A stretch of 64,000 bases of DNA, from the NCBI RefSeq assembly GCF_022601675.1, contig NZ_JAKVIL010000001.1, positions 186,001 to 250,000 of the forward strand, read 5' to 3'. This document shows, piece by piece, positions 9,089-16,946 of the stretch; positions within the stretch are counted from its first letter, which is position 1, and each line of letters begins with the position of its first letter. The translations under genes were made by a program, and so were the position numbers. Source of the stretch: Ancylobacter gelatini (lineage in GTDB: Bacteria > Pseudomonadota > Alphaproteobacteria > Rhizobiales > Xanthobacteraceae). The notes beneath the pieces are model-generated. The model saw only the letters and a list, made by a program, of their open reading frames with translations. It was not told the origin of the DNA and made no database searches.

Positions 9089-9774
9089 AGCGGCTCCTGG
9101 TCGTCGAGCACCCAGTGCGAATCGGGGCCGAACTGCCGGTTGGTCATCACGATGAAGATCGCGAGCGTGGCGGCCATGAAGGCCCAGGCGTTGATGTACC
9201 AGCCCAGATAGCCGATGGCGAAGAAGAAGGAGCGCTGTCCCCGGTTGAAGTGCCGGCCGGCCAGCGTCGCCATGCGCGCGGCCTTGAGCACATGAGCCTT
9301 GGCCTGCGGGGTGTGCGCCTCCGAGGGCGGCGGGGTCGAGCCGAGCAGGATGGTGGTGTAGTTGAACAGCCGGTACGCCCAGCCGAACTTGAAGAAGGCA
9401 TTGGCGAAGATCAGCGTGATGCCGAGCGTCTTCAGCTCCCAGCTGGTGCGGTGGGGCGAGACGAAGGGCAGGTCGGCGAACAGCTTCATCACCGCGTCGG
9501 TGGATTGCAGGATCGCGAGCGCGGCGCCGATGGCCAGCAGCGAGGTCGAGGCGAAGAATGCCGTGCCATTTTGCAGCGCGGCAACGATCTGGGCATCGAC
9601 GATGCGATTCTCGCGCGTCAGCATGCGCTGCATCCACTCGATCCGAAACGCGTCCATGCGGCGGTTGAGCGTGCGGCGTTCCGACCATTCGCCCTCCATC
9701 AGATAATGGTAGGCGATCCACGCGGCGATGAAGGCCGCGAAGGCGACGGCGTCGATAAAGCTGAAGCCCATCAT
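9085..9774 (-). CDS. DUF599 membrane protein
   Basis: 229 residues with four strongly hydrophobic segments (near 5-25, 70-90, 118-138 and 190-212). The conserved soluble stretch RRMDAFRIEWMQRMLTREN and the HFNRGQRSFFFAIGYLGWYIN block identify the DUF599 family of unknown function. It is the first gene of a two-gene unit with the DUF3253 gene (ATGA overlap). Confidence 0.82.
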   Translation of the reverse strand: MMGFSFIDAVAFAAFIAAWIAYHYLMEGEWSERRTLNRRMDAFRIEWMQRMLTRENRIVDAQIVAALQNGTAFFASTSLLAIGAALAILQSTDAVMKLFADLPFVSPHRTSWELKTLGITLIFANAFFKFGWAYRLFNYTTILLGSTPPPSEAHTPQAKAHVLKAARMATLAGRHFNRGQRSFFFAIGYLGWYINAWAFMAATLAIFIVMTNRQFGPDSHWVLDDQEPL

Positions 9775-9945
9775 GGGGTTGGATCCGTCTTTCCGGCGGC
9801 TGGTCGAGTGGGAGGTTTCCAGCCCGGTGCAGGATGACGGGCCGGGCGCCGCTGTTCAAGAGCGCGAGGTGGCGGGGTGGCTCTCGTTGCGACATGCGGG
9901 CGGCACGCGGGAGACATGCGCCTGGTGCAGTGGAATGTGACGATA

Positions 9946-9979
9946 TTGCGATTGCGAAATCGGTAACCTTTTATTAAAT
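9946..9979 (+). promoter_or_regulatory. Possible promoter in an AT-rich patch upstream of the 41-residue ORF
   Basis: The 283-base gap 9775-10057 holds no gene I can support. Within it ATTGCG is directly repeated (9945-9956), and TTGCGA (9952-9957) is followed after 16 bases by TTAAAT (9974-9979) in the only AT-rich stretch nearby. This is a weak sigma-70-like match suited to the small ORF starting at 10058. Confidence 0.3.
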
Positions 9980-10057
9980 ATTGTTTCGTTCCGCGCGTCG
10001 GACAGGGAGTCGTTCCCGCAAGTCTACGCGGTAGTAGAGTTTACCCCGGAGTTCCAC

Positions 10058-10183
10058 ATGAATTCGGTTACCGAGCGCTCCTGTTGGGGAGTCGCACGTT
10101 GGGCCGTTGTGGCGTTTTTGACGGCAGTTGCACTGGTTTACCTGTTTGGCGGCTTCCAGTCCGCCAGCCAGATCGCCAGCTGA
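10058..10183 (+). CDS. 41-residue single-membrane-helix protein
   Basis: A small frame with ATG at 10058, CCGGAG seven bases upstream, and a stop at 10181-10183. The product has a polar start (MNSVTERSCWGVARW), one hydrophobic helix (AVVAFLTAVALVYLF) and a short polar tail. A possible promoter upstream and a clean intrinsic terminator downstream (10259-10288) support a real transcription unit. I do not recognise the family and no function can be assigned. Confidence 0.5.
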   Translation: MNSVTERSCWGVARWAVVAFLTAVALVYLFGGFQSASQIAS

Positions 10184-10258
10184 CGCCAGACGCCGGACGG
10201 CCGGTCACGTTTAGGCACATCGCCGCTGCGAACCGCGCGGCACCGCCTTATCCATTGG

Positions 10259-10288
10259 AAGCCCCGGCGGTTGAGCCGGGGCTTTTTT
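10259..10288 (+). terminator. Intrinsic terminator
   Basis: GCCCCGG (10261-10267) pairs perfectly with CCGGGGC (10276-10282) around an 8-base loop and is followed by six T. It ends transcription of the small upstream ORF and insulates the GST gene. Confidence 0.88.
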
Positions 10289-10421
10289 CATGGTGCAGCG
10301 CCCGCGCCGCCGCGCGGTATCCATAGCGAGCCTTGATGGCGGCCATCAACATTGATCGATTGCCGAATGCGCGAGGCTGGCAGATGCTGCCGGCCTTTTC
10401 CACGGCCAAGCGGGGATGGCG

Positions 10422-11096
10422 ATGGCGCTCAGGCTCATCATCGGAAACAAGAATTATTCGTCCTGGTCGCTGCGGCCCTGGCTGGCGATGACGGCCTTCG
10501 GCATTCCGTTCGAGGAAGTGCTGGTGCCGCTGGATGCCCCGGACTTCAAGGAGCAGGTGCGCCGGCATTCCCCGGCCGGCAAGGTGCCGGTGCTGATCGA
10601 CGGCGAGGCCGTGGTCTGGGAATCGATCGCGATCCTCGAACATCTCGCCGAGCGCTTTCCCGACCGCCCGCTCTGGCCGTCCGACCCCGCCGCTCGCGCC
10701 CATGCCCGTTCGCTGGCGACCGAGATGCATAACGGCTTCGGCGGGCTGCGCTCGGCATTTCCGATGAACCTCTGGCGCCCGGTCGAGGCGCGCGCGGTGC
10801 CCGATGCGGCCGCCAGCGACCTGCGCAAGATCGGCCGGCGCTGGCTGGAGGCGCGGGAGCGCTTCGGGCAAAGCGGGCCGTTTCTTTATGGCGCCTTCAG
10901 CGCGGCCGACGCCATGTACGCCCCGGTCGCGACCCGCATCCGCACCTATGAGCTGCCGATCGATCCGGCGCTCGCGGATTATGTGGCGGCGATCCACGAC
11001 CACCCCGCCTTCGTCGCGTGGAAGGATGCCGCGCTCAAGGAGACCGGCATCCTGGCCGAAGACGAGATCGACTGGCCGGTCGTGAAGCGGGTATAG
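10422..11096 (+). CDS. Glutathione S-transferase family protein
   Basis: About 224 residues. N-terminal thioredoxin-like domain with NKNYSSWSLRPWL (a Ser in the glutathione-activating position), KVPVLIDG (cis-Pro) and WESIAILEHLAERFP (gamma-glutamyl-binding E-S). The all-helical C-terminal domain contains GPFLYGAFSAADAMYAPV. This fits the bacterial Ser-type GST group; the substrate is unknown. The start at 10422 is chosen because GGGG lies six bases upstream; the ATG at 10416 is too close to it. Confidence 0.87.
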   Translation: MALRLIIGNKNYSSWSLRPWLAMTAFGIPFEEVLVPLDAPDFKEQVRRHSPAGKVPVLIDGEAVVWESIAILEHLAERFPDRPLWPSDPAARAHARSLATEMHNGFGGLRSAFPMNLWRPVEARAVPDAAASDLRKIGRRWLEARERFGQSGPFLYGAFSAADAMYAPVATRIRTYELPIDPALADYVAAIHDHPAFVAWKDAALKETGILAEDEIDWPVVKRV

Positions 11097-11127
11097 AGGG
11101 GCCCCCTGTCGCCCGTGCCGGAACACC

Positions 11128-11562
11128 ATGACCCTTCATCTGCTCAAGCTCTGCGTCGGTGCCGAATCAGTCCAGGACCTCGAAGAGTGGATCGCTGAGA
11201 AGCGGGCCGAGAAGGCCGCGCGCGGCGAGACCGTCGAGACTTTCCACACCACGCGCATGGTGCCGACCCGCACAGCGGAGCTGCTGGCCGGCGGCTCGCT
11301 CTATTGGGTGATCAAGGGCGAGACCGCGTGCCGGCAAGAGCTGGTGGACATTCGCCCCTTTGTCGATGGCGACGGCATCCGGCGCTGCCGGCTGATCCTC
11401 GATCCGGTGGTGCACCGGGTCGAGCCGCGGCCGAACCGCCCGTTCCAGGGCTGGCGCTATCTCGCGCCGAAAGAGGCGCCGGCCGATCTGGCCGCCGGTG
11501 GCGCCGCCCCCGCGCTGCCGGAGGACATGCGCCGGGAATTGCGGGCGCTCGGATTGATCTGA
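11128..11562 (+). CDS. DUF1489 family protein
   Basis: 144 residues, soluble. The pattern LLKLCVGAESVQDLEEW, THTTRM-like FHTTRMVPTR, LYWVIKG and the RPFQGWRYL region match DUF1489, an alphaproteobacterial conserved family of unknown function. It starts 31 bases after the GST stop, so co-transcription is possible. RPFVDGDGIRRCRLILDP is also a conserved block. Confidence 0.85.
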   Translation: MTLHLLKLCVGAESVQDLEEWIAEKRAEKAARGETVETFHTTRMVPTRTAELLAGGSLYWVIKGETACRQELVDIRPFVDGDGIRRCRLILDPVVHRVEPRPNRPFQGWRYLAPKEAPADLAAGGAAPALPEDMRRELRALGLI

Positions 11563-11630
11563 GCGCGGCCGGGAGCAAATCGGCTGCTGATGCGTTGCCC
11601 CTGACACGGCAGAAAGCACAGGAGGCGATG

Positions 11631-11816
11631 ATGGCCGATAACATGACGCATCAGGATTCCGACGATCACCGCGTCGTCGAGAATGGCGAGGTGGTGGTGA
11701 AGGCGGATACCGAGGAGCGGCAGGCGGTGGAAGTGAAGCCGATGCGCTATGTGCTCGGCATCGGGCTCGCGGCCGTGATCATCGGCATGGCAATCAGCTA
11801 TATCAGCTTCACCTGA
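11631..11816 (+). CDS. 61-residue tail-anchored-like small membrane protein
   Basis: The product has an acidic N-terminal ~40 residues (MADNMTHQDSDDHRVVENGE) and a single C-terminal membrane helix (YVLGIGLAAVIIGMAISYI) ending two residues from the stop, an arrangement like a tail-anchored protein. GGAGG lies five bases before the ATG at 11631; the ATG at 11628 is too close. The family is not recognised. It is convergent with panC, seven bases apart. Confidence 0.62.
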   Translation: MADNMTHQDSDDHRVVENGEVVVKADTEERQAVEVKPMRYVLGIGLAAVIIGMAISYISFT

Positions 11817-11823
11817 CCGGCCG

Positions 11824-12714
11824 TCACAGCGGGACCGGAATATTGTCGATGAGCCGCGTGGTGCCGATCCGCGCGGCGACCAGCAGGCGCAGCGGGCCGT
11901 CGGTCGCTGCAGCGACGGGCGCCAGCGTGCGGGCATGACGCAGTTCCAGATAATCCAGCGCGAATCCCGCCGCGATCACCTGCGCCCGCGCGGCCTCGAC
12001 CGCGAGCGCCGGCTCGGCGCCTCCGGCGATGGCGTGCGCGGCCTGCGTCAGCGCGCGATGGAGGGCGGGCGCGTTCGCGCGCTCGGCGGGCGACAGATAC
12101 ACATTGCGCGACGACAGGGCGAGACCGTCAGCCTCCCGCACGGTCGGGACGCCGAGGATGGTCACGGGCAGATCCATATCGCGCGCGAGCTGGCTCACCA
12201 CGGCGAGCTGCTGGTAATCCTTCTCTCCGAACAGCGCGACATCGGGCGCCACCTGGATCAGCAGCTTGGCAACCACCGTCGCGACGCCGGCAAAATGGGT
12301 CGGGCGGAAATCGGTCTCCAGACCCAGCGCGGGCCCTGCGAGCGAGATGGTGGTGCAAAAGCCGTCCGGGTACATGTCCGCCGCCGACGGGACGAAGGCG
12401 AGCGCGACACCGGCGCCCTGCGCCTTGGCGAGGTCGGCTTCCAGCGTGCGCGGGTAGCGGCTGAGATCTTCGGTCGGGGCGAACTGGGTCGGATTCACGA
12501 AGATCGAGAGCACGACCTTGTCCGCCTGCCGGCTGGCGGCCTCCATCAGCGCGACATGGCCGGCATGAAGCGCGCCCATGGTCGGCACCAGCGCGATGCG
12601 CTTCCCGGCCTTTCGCCAATCTCCGACCTGCCGCCGCAGATCGGCGACGGTGTGGACCATGCCGACCGGCATCGACCCGGTGTCGGTGGAGGAGGAGGTG
12701 GCGCTGAAGGACAT
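11824..12714 (-). CDS. panC: Pantothenate synthetase
   Basis: 296 residues. PanC condenses D-pantoate with beta-alanine using ATP, the last step of pantothenate synthesis. The ATP-binding block LVPTMGALHAGHVALM (HIGH-like), VNPTQFAPTEDLSRYPR, FGEKDYQQLAVV and the second ATP motif LALSSRNVYLS are all present. The first ~20 residues are poorly conserved, so the true start may be the later Met at VGMVHTVADL. panB and panD are not in this window. Confidence 0.95.
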   Translation of the reverse strand: MSFSATSSSTDTGSMPVGMVHTVADLRRQVGDWRKAGKRIALVPTMGALHAGHVALMEAASRQADKVVLSIFVNPTQFAPTEDLSRYPRTLEADLAKAQGAGVALAFVPSAADMYPDGFCTTISLAGPALGLETDFRPTHFAGVATVVAKLLIQVAPDVALFGEKDYQQLAVVSQLARDMDLPVTILGVPTVREADGLALSSRNVYLSPAERANAPALHRALTQAAHAIAGGAEPALAVEAARAQVIAAGFALDYLELRHARTLAPVAAATDGPLRLLVAARIGTTRLIDNIPVPL

Positions 12715-12815
12715 GACGAGGCTCGCAACTGTGCCGTTCGGGCGCGGGAACGTATCAGACGAAGGTCGCGGGTCAACCGCCCCGCGCGGCGGATGGCGGT
12801 TGCGGGCGGCGGTCT

Positions 12816-12829
12816 TTAACCTAACTTAA
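12816..12829. promoter_or_regulatory. Paired TTAAC elements, possible CtrA-type site
   Basis: The divergent gap between panC and the VWA gene holds TTAACC (12816-12821) and TTAACC (12826-12831). The two TTAA are separated by six bases, one short of the canonical CtrA spacing TTAA-N7-TTAA. It is a candidate only. Confidence 0.3.
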
Positions 12830-12898
12830 CCTTGTTATCCGGCGGCCCCGGCCACGATTCCCGTGGCCGACGCCGACGGGCCAGCGTTTCGAGAGAGA

Positions 12899-13624
12899 AT
12901 GAGTTCCGACCTGAAGAAGACACGTGCCGACGAGCTTGCCGGCACCCCGACGTCCGGCGGCGTCGCGGCCTTCCTCGCGGAGGTTAAGGCCCGTCCGCCG
13001 GTGGCCGCGTCGCGTCGGGGACGTCTGATCTTCGCGATGGACGCCACCCTGAGCCGGCAGGCGACCTGGGACCTCGCCTGTACGCTACAGGCCGAGATGT
13101 TCGAGGAGGCCGGGGCGGTCGGCGGGCTCGACGTGCAACTGGTCTATTATCGCGGCCTCGACGAGTGCCGCGCCTCGCCATGGATCGCGGAACCGCGCAA
13201 GCTCGGCGCGATGATGGCCAGGATCGACTGCCGGGGAGGGCGCACCCAGATCGGCCGCGTGCTCGGCCATGCCGGGCGCGAGGCGGTGGAAGGGCAGGTG
13301 GGGGCCCTCGTCTTCGTCGGCGACGCCATGGAAGAGACGCTGGACGAACTGTGCGCGCAGGCCGGGCCGCTCGCCCTGCACGGCGTGCCGGTGTTCCTGT
13401 TCCAGGAGGGGACGGATCCGCATGCCGAGCGCGCCTTCCGCGAGATCGCCCGGCTGACCAAGGGCGCCTGGTGCCGCTTCGATGCCGGTGCCTCGGCGCA
13501 GCTTCGGGCGCTGCTCCGGGCGGCGGCGAGCTACGCGGCGGGCGGGCGGAGCGCGCTCACCGCGCTGGCCGGTTCCTCGCCGGGGGCACGGGCGCTGATC
13601 GCCGCCATGCAGGACGCGCGATGA
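12899..13624 (+). CDS. VWA-like domain protein coupled to a J-domain gene
   Basis: 241 residues. RGRLIFAMDATLSRQATWDLA holds a MIDAS-like DxTxS, and later blocks (LVYYRGLDECRAS, GGRTQIGRVLGHA, ALVFVGDAMEE) follow the alternating strand/helix course of a von Willebrand A fold. No signal peptide. GAGAGAG precedes the ATG at 12899; an upstream GTG at 12863 is less likely. The stop overlaps the next gene's ATG (ATGA), so it is made together with the membrane J-protein. The binding partner is unknown. Confidence 0.75.
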   Translation: MSSDLKKTRADELAGTPTSGGVAAFLAEVKARPPVAASRRGRLIFAMDATLSRQATWDLACTLQAEMFEEAGAVGGLDVQLVYYRGLDECRASPWIAEPRKLGAMMARIDCRGGRTQIGRVLGHAGREAVEGQVGALVFVGDAMEETLDELCAQAGPLALHGVPVFLFQEGTDPHAERAFREIARLTKGAWCRFDAGASAQLRALLRAAASYAAGGRSALTALAGSSPGARALIAAMQDAR

Positions 13625-14331
13625 TCACGCTTCTGATGGCCGCGATCATCGTGGGGCTGCTCTATTGGGGCCTGAAATCCTTCAGCCGCAGCGACCCGAA
13701 GAAGCTCGCCCGGCTGGCGCGCAGCGGCGGCGGCTGGGCGATGGTGCTGCTCGCCGGGTTTCTCGGCGCGCGCGGACAGATCGCGACGGCGATCCCGCTC
13801 AGCCTGTTCGGCCTCTCGCTGCTGGGCTGGAATCTCGGGCAGCGCATGCCGTGGCGCGGCATTTCCGGTCGCTCGCGGCGCAGCCCGGGCCGCTCCTCCA
13901 AGGTGCGCACCGCGATGCTCGACATGCGGCTCGACCATGACAGCGGCCGGCTCACGGGAACGGTGATCGCCGGCGCGCTGGCAGGACGGGAGCTCGACGG
14001 GCTGGAGACCAGCGCCGTCGCCGGTCTGGCGCTGGAGGTCGATGCCGAGAGCCGCCAGCTACTCGAAGCTTATCTGGACCGCCGGACGCCCGGCTGGCGT
14101 GAACACGCTCAGGGCGAAGCGGGCCGGGGGAATGCTCATCCGCCGCGCCGCGGCGCGATGACGGAAGAGGAGGCCTACGAGGTCCTGGGGCTTCAGCCGG
14201 GGGCGGGGCCGGACGACATCCGCAAGGCCCACCGATCCCTTATGAAGAAACTGCATCCCGACCAGGGCGGGTCGAATTATCTGGCCGCCCGGGTGAACGA
14301 AGCCAAGGATATCCTGATCCGGGGTCATTGA
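13621..14331 (+). CDS. Membrane-anchored C-terminal J-domain protein (Tim14-like arrangement)
   Basis: 236 residues. N-terminal hydrophobic segments (~2-20 and ~40-65), a basic linker, a middle region (LTGTVIAGALAGRELDGL, EVDAESRQLLEAYLDRR), then a J-domain in the last ~55 residues with the HPD tripeptide in MKKLHPDQGGS. Having the J-domain at the C-terminus after a membrane anchor resembles Tim14/Pam18 of mitochondria. It would stimulate DnaK at the membrane. It is coupled by ATGA to the VWA gene and convergent with the carboxypeptidase. Confidence 0.85.
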   Translation: MITLLMAAIIVGLLYWGLKSFSRSDPKKLARLARSGGGWAMVLLAGFLGARGQIATAIPLSLFGLSLLGWNLGQRMPWRGISGRSRRSPGRSSKVRTAMLDMRLDHDSGRLTGTVIAGALAGRELDGLETSAVAGLALEVDAESRQLLEAYLDRRTPGWREHAQGEAGRGNAHPPRRGAMTEEEAYEVLGLQPGAGPDDIRKAHRSLMKKLHPDQGGSNYLAARVNEAKDILIRGH

Positions 14332-14343
14332 ACGCAACCCCTC

Positions 14344-16065
14344 TCAGTTGCGGAAGACCATGCAGCCGAAATCGCTGCGCTTCAGGGCCTGGCAGGCCTT
14401 GCGCGCGGCGGATTCGGCGTCGAAGCCGGCGAAGCGGGCGCGCACGATCGGGGTGGAGCCCTTCACCGCGGTCTCCGTATAGGGATCGACATTGGAGAGC
14501 GCCTGCGGCGCCTTGCCCTTCGCCTTGGCGAGCTGGGCGCGGGCATCGGCCTCGGAGCCGAACGCACCGATCTGGATCGCCCAGCCGGCGCGCGGCGCGG
14601 CGGCCTGGCCGGCGGCCTGCGCGGCCTGAAGCGGGATGTCGCCCGAGCCAAGGCTGGCAACCTGCACCGGCTGCTGCGCGGGCGCCGCCTGCTTGAGCGC
14701 CTGCTGAGCCGGGGCGGCGGCGACATTCCTGGAGCCGGCGGCGTCGGAGCTGGAGAAGGACAGCGTGCCGAGAATGCCGGGCTGGTTGCTGAAGCTCGCG
14801 GTGGGCGCGGCGGAGGGGCGGACCACGGCGATGGTCTTCACCGTGGTGGGAACGATCGGTGCGGCGGAGCCGGCTTCCGGCAGCGCGGCCGCCGGGTCGA
14901 GCGAGGCGACGCGCACCGGCGCGGCGCGCGGCACGGGAACGGCGCCGGTCACCACCGGATCGGCCTCGTCCGTGGAAGCGGGGCCGGCGGCGGAGGCCAT
15001 GGCCACGCGCGGATTGCTCTGCGGCACCGGAATGACGTCCAGCTCGGCGGAAGCGACGGGCTCGATGAGGGCGACCGGGTTGGGCATCGGCGTCGGGGCG
15101 GTGGCGACAGCGACCGGCGCGTCTTCCATCGCGCCACTCGGGGCCTTGTCCATGCGGGCGACCTGCTGGCGGCCGGAATAGGCCTTGGGCAGCGCCTCGG
15201 TGATCAGGGCGGCCATGCGGTTGTCGCGGGAGGCGCCGCTGGTGCCGCCGAGCACGACGCCGATCACATAGCGGCCATCGCGCTTCACGCTGGTCAGCAG
15301 GTTGAAGCCGGAGGCATTGGTGTAGCCGGTCTTGATGCCGTCCACGCCGTCGATGCGGCCGAGCAGGCGATTGTGATTGCGGATCGCCGCGCCGCGATAG
15401 TTGAACGAGCGGGTCTCGAAATAGGCGTAGTAGCGCGGGAAGCGCTCCTGAACGGCGCGGCCGAGAGTGGCGAGGTCGCGCGCAGTGGTGACCTGCTGCG
15501 GGTTGGGCAGGCCGTGGGGGTTCTTGAAGGTGGTGCGCGACATGCCGAGCTGGCGGGCGCGGCGGGTCATGAGCTGGGCGAAGCTGTTCGCGTCGCCGGA
15601 AATGTTCTCGGCGATCACCACGGCGACGTCATTGGCCGAGCGGGTGACGAGCGCCTGGATCGCGTCTTCCACCGAGATGGTGGAGCCGGCCTTCACGCCG
15701 AGCTTGGAGGGCTGCTGGCGGGCGGCGTTGGCGGATACCTTGAGCTGGGAATCGAGACGCAGGCGCCGGGCTTCGAGCTGCTCGAACAGGATATAGAGCG
15801 TCATCACCTTGGTGACGGAGGCCGGATGGCGCAGCGCATCGGGATTGTCCTGATGCAGGATGCGCCCGGTATTGGCGTCGATGACGATATCGGCATAGCC
15901 GCGCTGCCAGACGCGGCTGTCGACGACGCGTGAAGCGGTCGGCTTCGCGCCCGTCTTCTTTTTCTTCGTCGCCGCCTCGGCGACGCCGCCACTGACCAGT
16001 GAAGCCGCCAGAAGCACCATTCCCGCACGAAGGAAATACGTGCCGACCCTGCCCGGAACCCGCAT
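14344..16065 (-). CDS. D-alanyl-D-alanine carboxypeptidase (S11) with C-terminal SPOR domain
   Basis: 573 residues. Signal peptide (~1-31, ending GVAEA) and then a Lys-rich stretch. The S11 catalytic domain (~45-300) has all three penicillin-binding motifs: HPASVTKVM (SxxK), TRSANDV (SxN) and GIKTGYTNASG (KTG). A long Ala/Pro-rich linker leads to a SPOR domain (~490-573, WAIQIGAFGSEADARAQL) that binds denuded glycan at the septum. It trims the terminal D-Ala of peptidoglycan stem peptides in the periplasm and is probably enriched at the division site. Confidence 0.93.
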   Translation of the reverse strand: MRVPGRVGTYFLRAGMVLLAASLVSGGVAEAATKKKKTGAKPTASRVVDSRVWQRGYADIVIDANTGRILHQDNPDALRHPASVTKVMTLYILFEQLEARRLRLDSQLKVSANAARQQPSKLGVKAGSTISVEDAIQALVTRSANDVAVVIAENISGDANSFAQLMTRRARQLGMSRTTFKNPHGLPNPQQVTTARDLATLGRAVQERFPRYYAYFETRSFNYRGAAIRNHNRLLGRIDGVDGIKTGYTNASGFNLLTSVKRDGRYVIGVVLGGTSGASRDNRMAALITEALPKAYSGRQQVARMDKAPSGAMEDAPVAVATAPTPMPNPVALIEPVASAELDVIPVPQSNPRVAMASAAGPASTDEADPVVTGAVPVPRAAPVRVASLDPAAALPEAGSAAPIVPTTVKTIAVVRPSAAPTASFSNQPGILGTLSFSSSDAAGSRNVAAAPAQQALKQAAPAQQPVQVASLGSGDIPLQAAQAAGQAAAPRAGWAIQIGAFGSEADARAQLAKAKGKAPQALSNVDPYTETAVKGSTPIVRARFAGFDAESAARKACQALKRSDFGCMVFRN

Positions 16066-16238
16066 GAACCCGTCCCGTTACTCACACCCGGTCGAAGCCG
16101 GGTACCACCTAAGCCCTTGAACGCCCAAGACCCGCCATCCCGATAATGCCGGGCAAACTGGCGGGCGGCTCGGGAGACGTTGCCGGACGAACACTCCCTG
16201 AATGTTAGGGAGAGTGCGGTTACGAAGTCGTAAACCGG

Positions 16239-16299
16239 CGCTTATGAACCTGCCTGATTTGGCAATATCATGGACACCATGCGGCAAGCTTCATAAGCG
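16239..16299. repeat. Perfect 10-bp inverted repeat with 41-base centre
   Basis: CGCTTATGAA (16239-16248) is perfectly complementary to TTCATAAGCG (16290-16299). The centre contains a smaller CATGG-ACA-CCATG dyad. It could be a looped operator or a cruciform, and lies about 35 bases upstream of the phasin -35 element. Confidence 0.6.
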
Positions 16300-16313
16300 G
16301 TCATAACGGCACG

Positions 16314-16328
16314 TTGTGCGATGCACAA
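16314..16328. promoter_or_regulatory. PhaR-like operator upstream of phasin
   Basis: TTGTGC (16314-16319), GAT, GCACAA (16323-16328) is a perfect palindrome ending five bases before the -35 box. Its core TGCGATGCA (16317-16325) recurs as TGCGCTGCA (16347-16355), touching the -10 box, exactly 30 bases downstream. TGC-rich sites of this kind are known targets of PhaR repressors that control phasins. The assignment is inference. Confidence 0.5.
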
Positions 16329-16333
16329 TTTTC

Positions 16334-16362
16334 TTGACGGCGATGGTGCGCTGCATTATCCA
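16334..16362 (+). promoter_or_regulatory. Phasin promoter
   Basis: TTGACG (16334-16339), 17 bases, TATCCA (16357-16362), about 80 bases before the phasin ATG. This is a good sigma-70-type match, bracketed by two TGCG(A/C)TGCA motifs. Confidence 0.55.
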
Positions 16363-16441
16363 TTTGTGCCGGGAGAATTCCCGGGCGTACGTGCGCTTCT
16401 GGTGCATGGGACGCGAGGAAGCAGCATCCAGGAGGCGGCCC

Positions 16442-16780
16442 ATGGTCCAGAACATCGACGAGCTGCAGAAGCTCGGCAAGGATAACCTCGAGAACGCGAT
16501 GAAGGGTTTCGGCGTGATGTCGAAGGGCCTTCAGGCCATCTCGGTCGAAGTGGCCGACTATTCCAAGAAGTCCTTCGAGGAAGGCACTGCGGCGGCTGAG
16601 AAGCTGCTCGGCGCCAAGACCCTCGACAAGGCTGTCGAGATCCAGACCGACTATTTCAAGGGCGCCTATGAGGGTTTCGTGGCCCAGGCGACCAAGATCG
16701 GCGAGTTGTACGCGGACCTCGCGAAGGAAGCGTACAAGCCCTATGAGGGCATGATGGGCAAGCTCCCGCTCGCCAAGTGA
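16442..16780 (+). CDS. Phasin family protein
   Basis: 112 residues, almost wholly helical and amphipathic, with heptad-like patterns (NIDELQKLGKDNLENAM, TAAAEKLLGAKTLDKAVEIQ) and the phasin region YFKGAYEGFVAQATKIGELY. Phasins coat polyhydroxyalkanoate granules and limit their size. AGGAGG lies a few bases before the ATG at 16442. A strong promoter, putative operator and terminator make it a monocistronic, probably abundant product. The polymer synthase is not in this window. Confidence 0.9.
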   Translation: MVQNIDELQKLGKDNLENAMKGFGVMSKGLQAISVEVADYSKKSFEEGTAAAEKLLGAKTLDKAVEIQTDYFKGAYEGFVAQATKIGELYADLAKEAYKPYEGMMGKLPLAK

Positions 16781-16824
16781 GTTCGTCGCCGCGTCACGGA
16801 GTTTGTCCGGTCGGTTTGTGGGGG

Positions 16825-16869
16825 CGGGCAACGGGTTTATGCCCGATCTTTTGAATTTTTGAATTTTTC
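16825..16869 (+). terminator. Phasin terminator
   Basis: CGGGCA (16825-16830) pairs with TGCCCG (16840-16845), followed by an interrupted T-rich tract made of repeated GAATTTTT. It sits 45 bases after the phasin stop. The stem is short, so termination may be partial. Confidence 0.5.
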
Positions 16870-16946
16870 TTGATCGGTCATGCGATTTTAGCTGATCCAG
16901 ACAAACGCCGGTGACGCGGCGGCGACGCCTACCAGCCTATGCAATC

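Larger units (their letters stand above)
16066..16441. other. 376-base intergenic control region between the carboxypeptidase and phasin genes
   Basis: No gene is seen. The region is rich in dyads: CTCCCT/AGGGAG (16194-16199 and 16207-16212), GGTTACGA/TCGTAAACC (16218-16236), and a long inverted repeat (16239-16299), followed by the phasin operator and promoter. A stem-loop CCGGGA-GAAT-TCCCGG (16369-16384) lies in the phasin leader. Both flanking genes read away from this region. Confidence 0.6.

Noticed and set aside
9896-10057. Riboswitch or structured leader before the 41-residue ORF
   Set aside because: AT-rich with a direct repeat but no conserved aptamer motifs recognised; listed only as a weak promoter.
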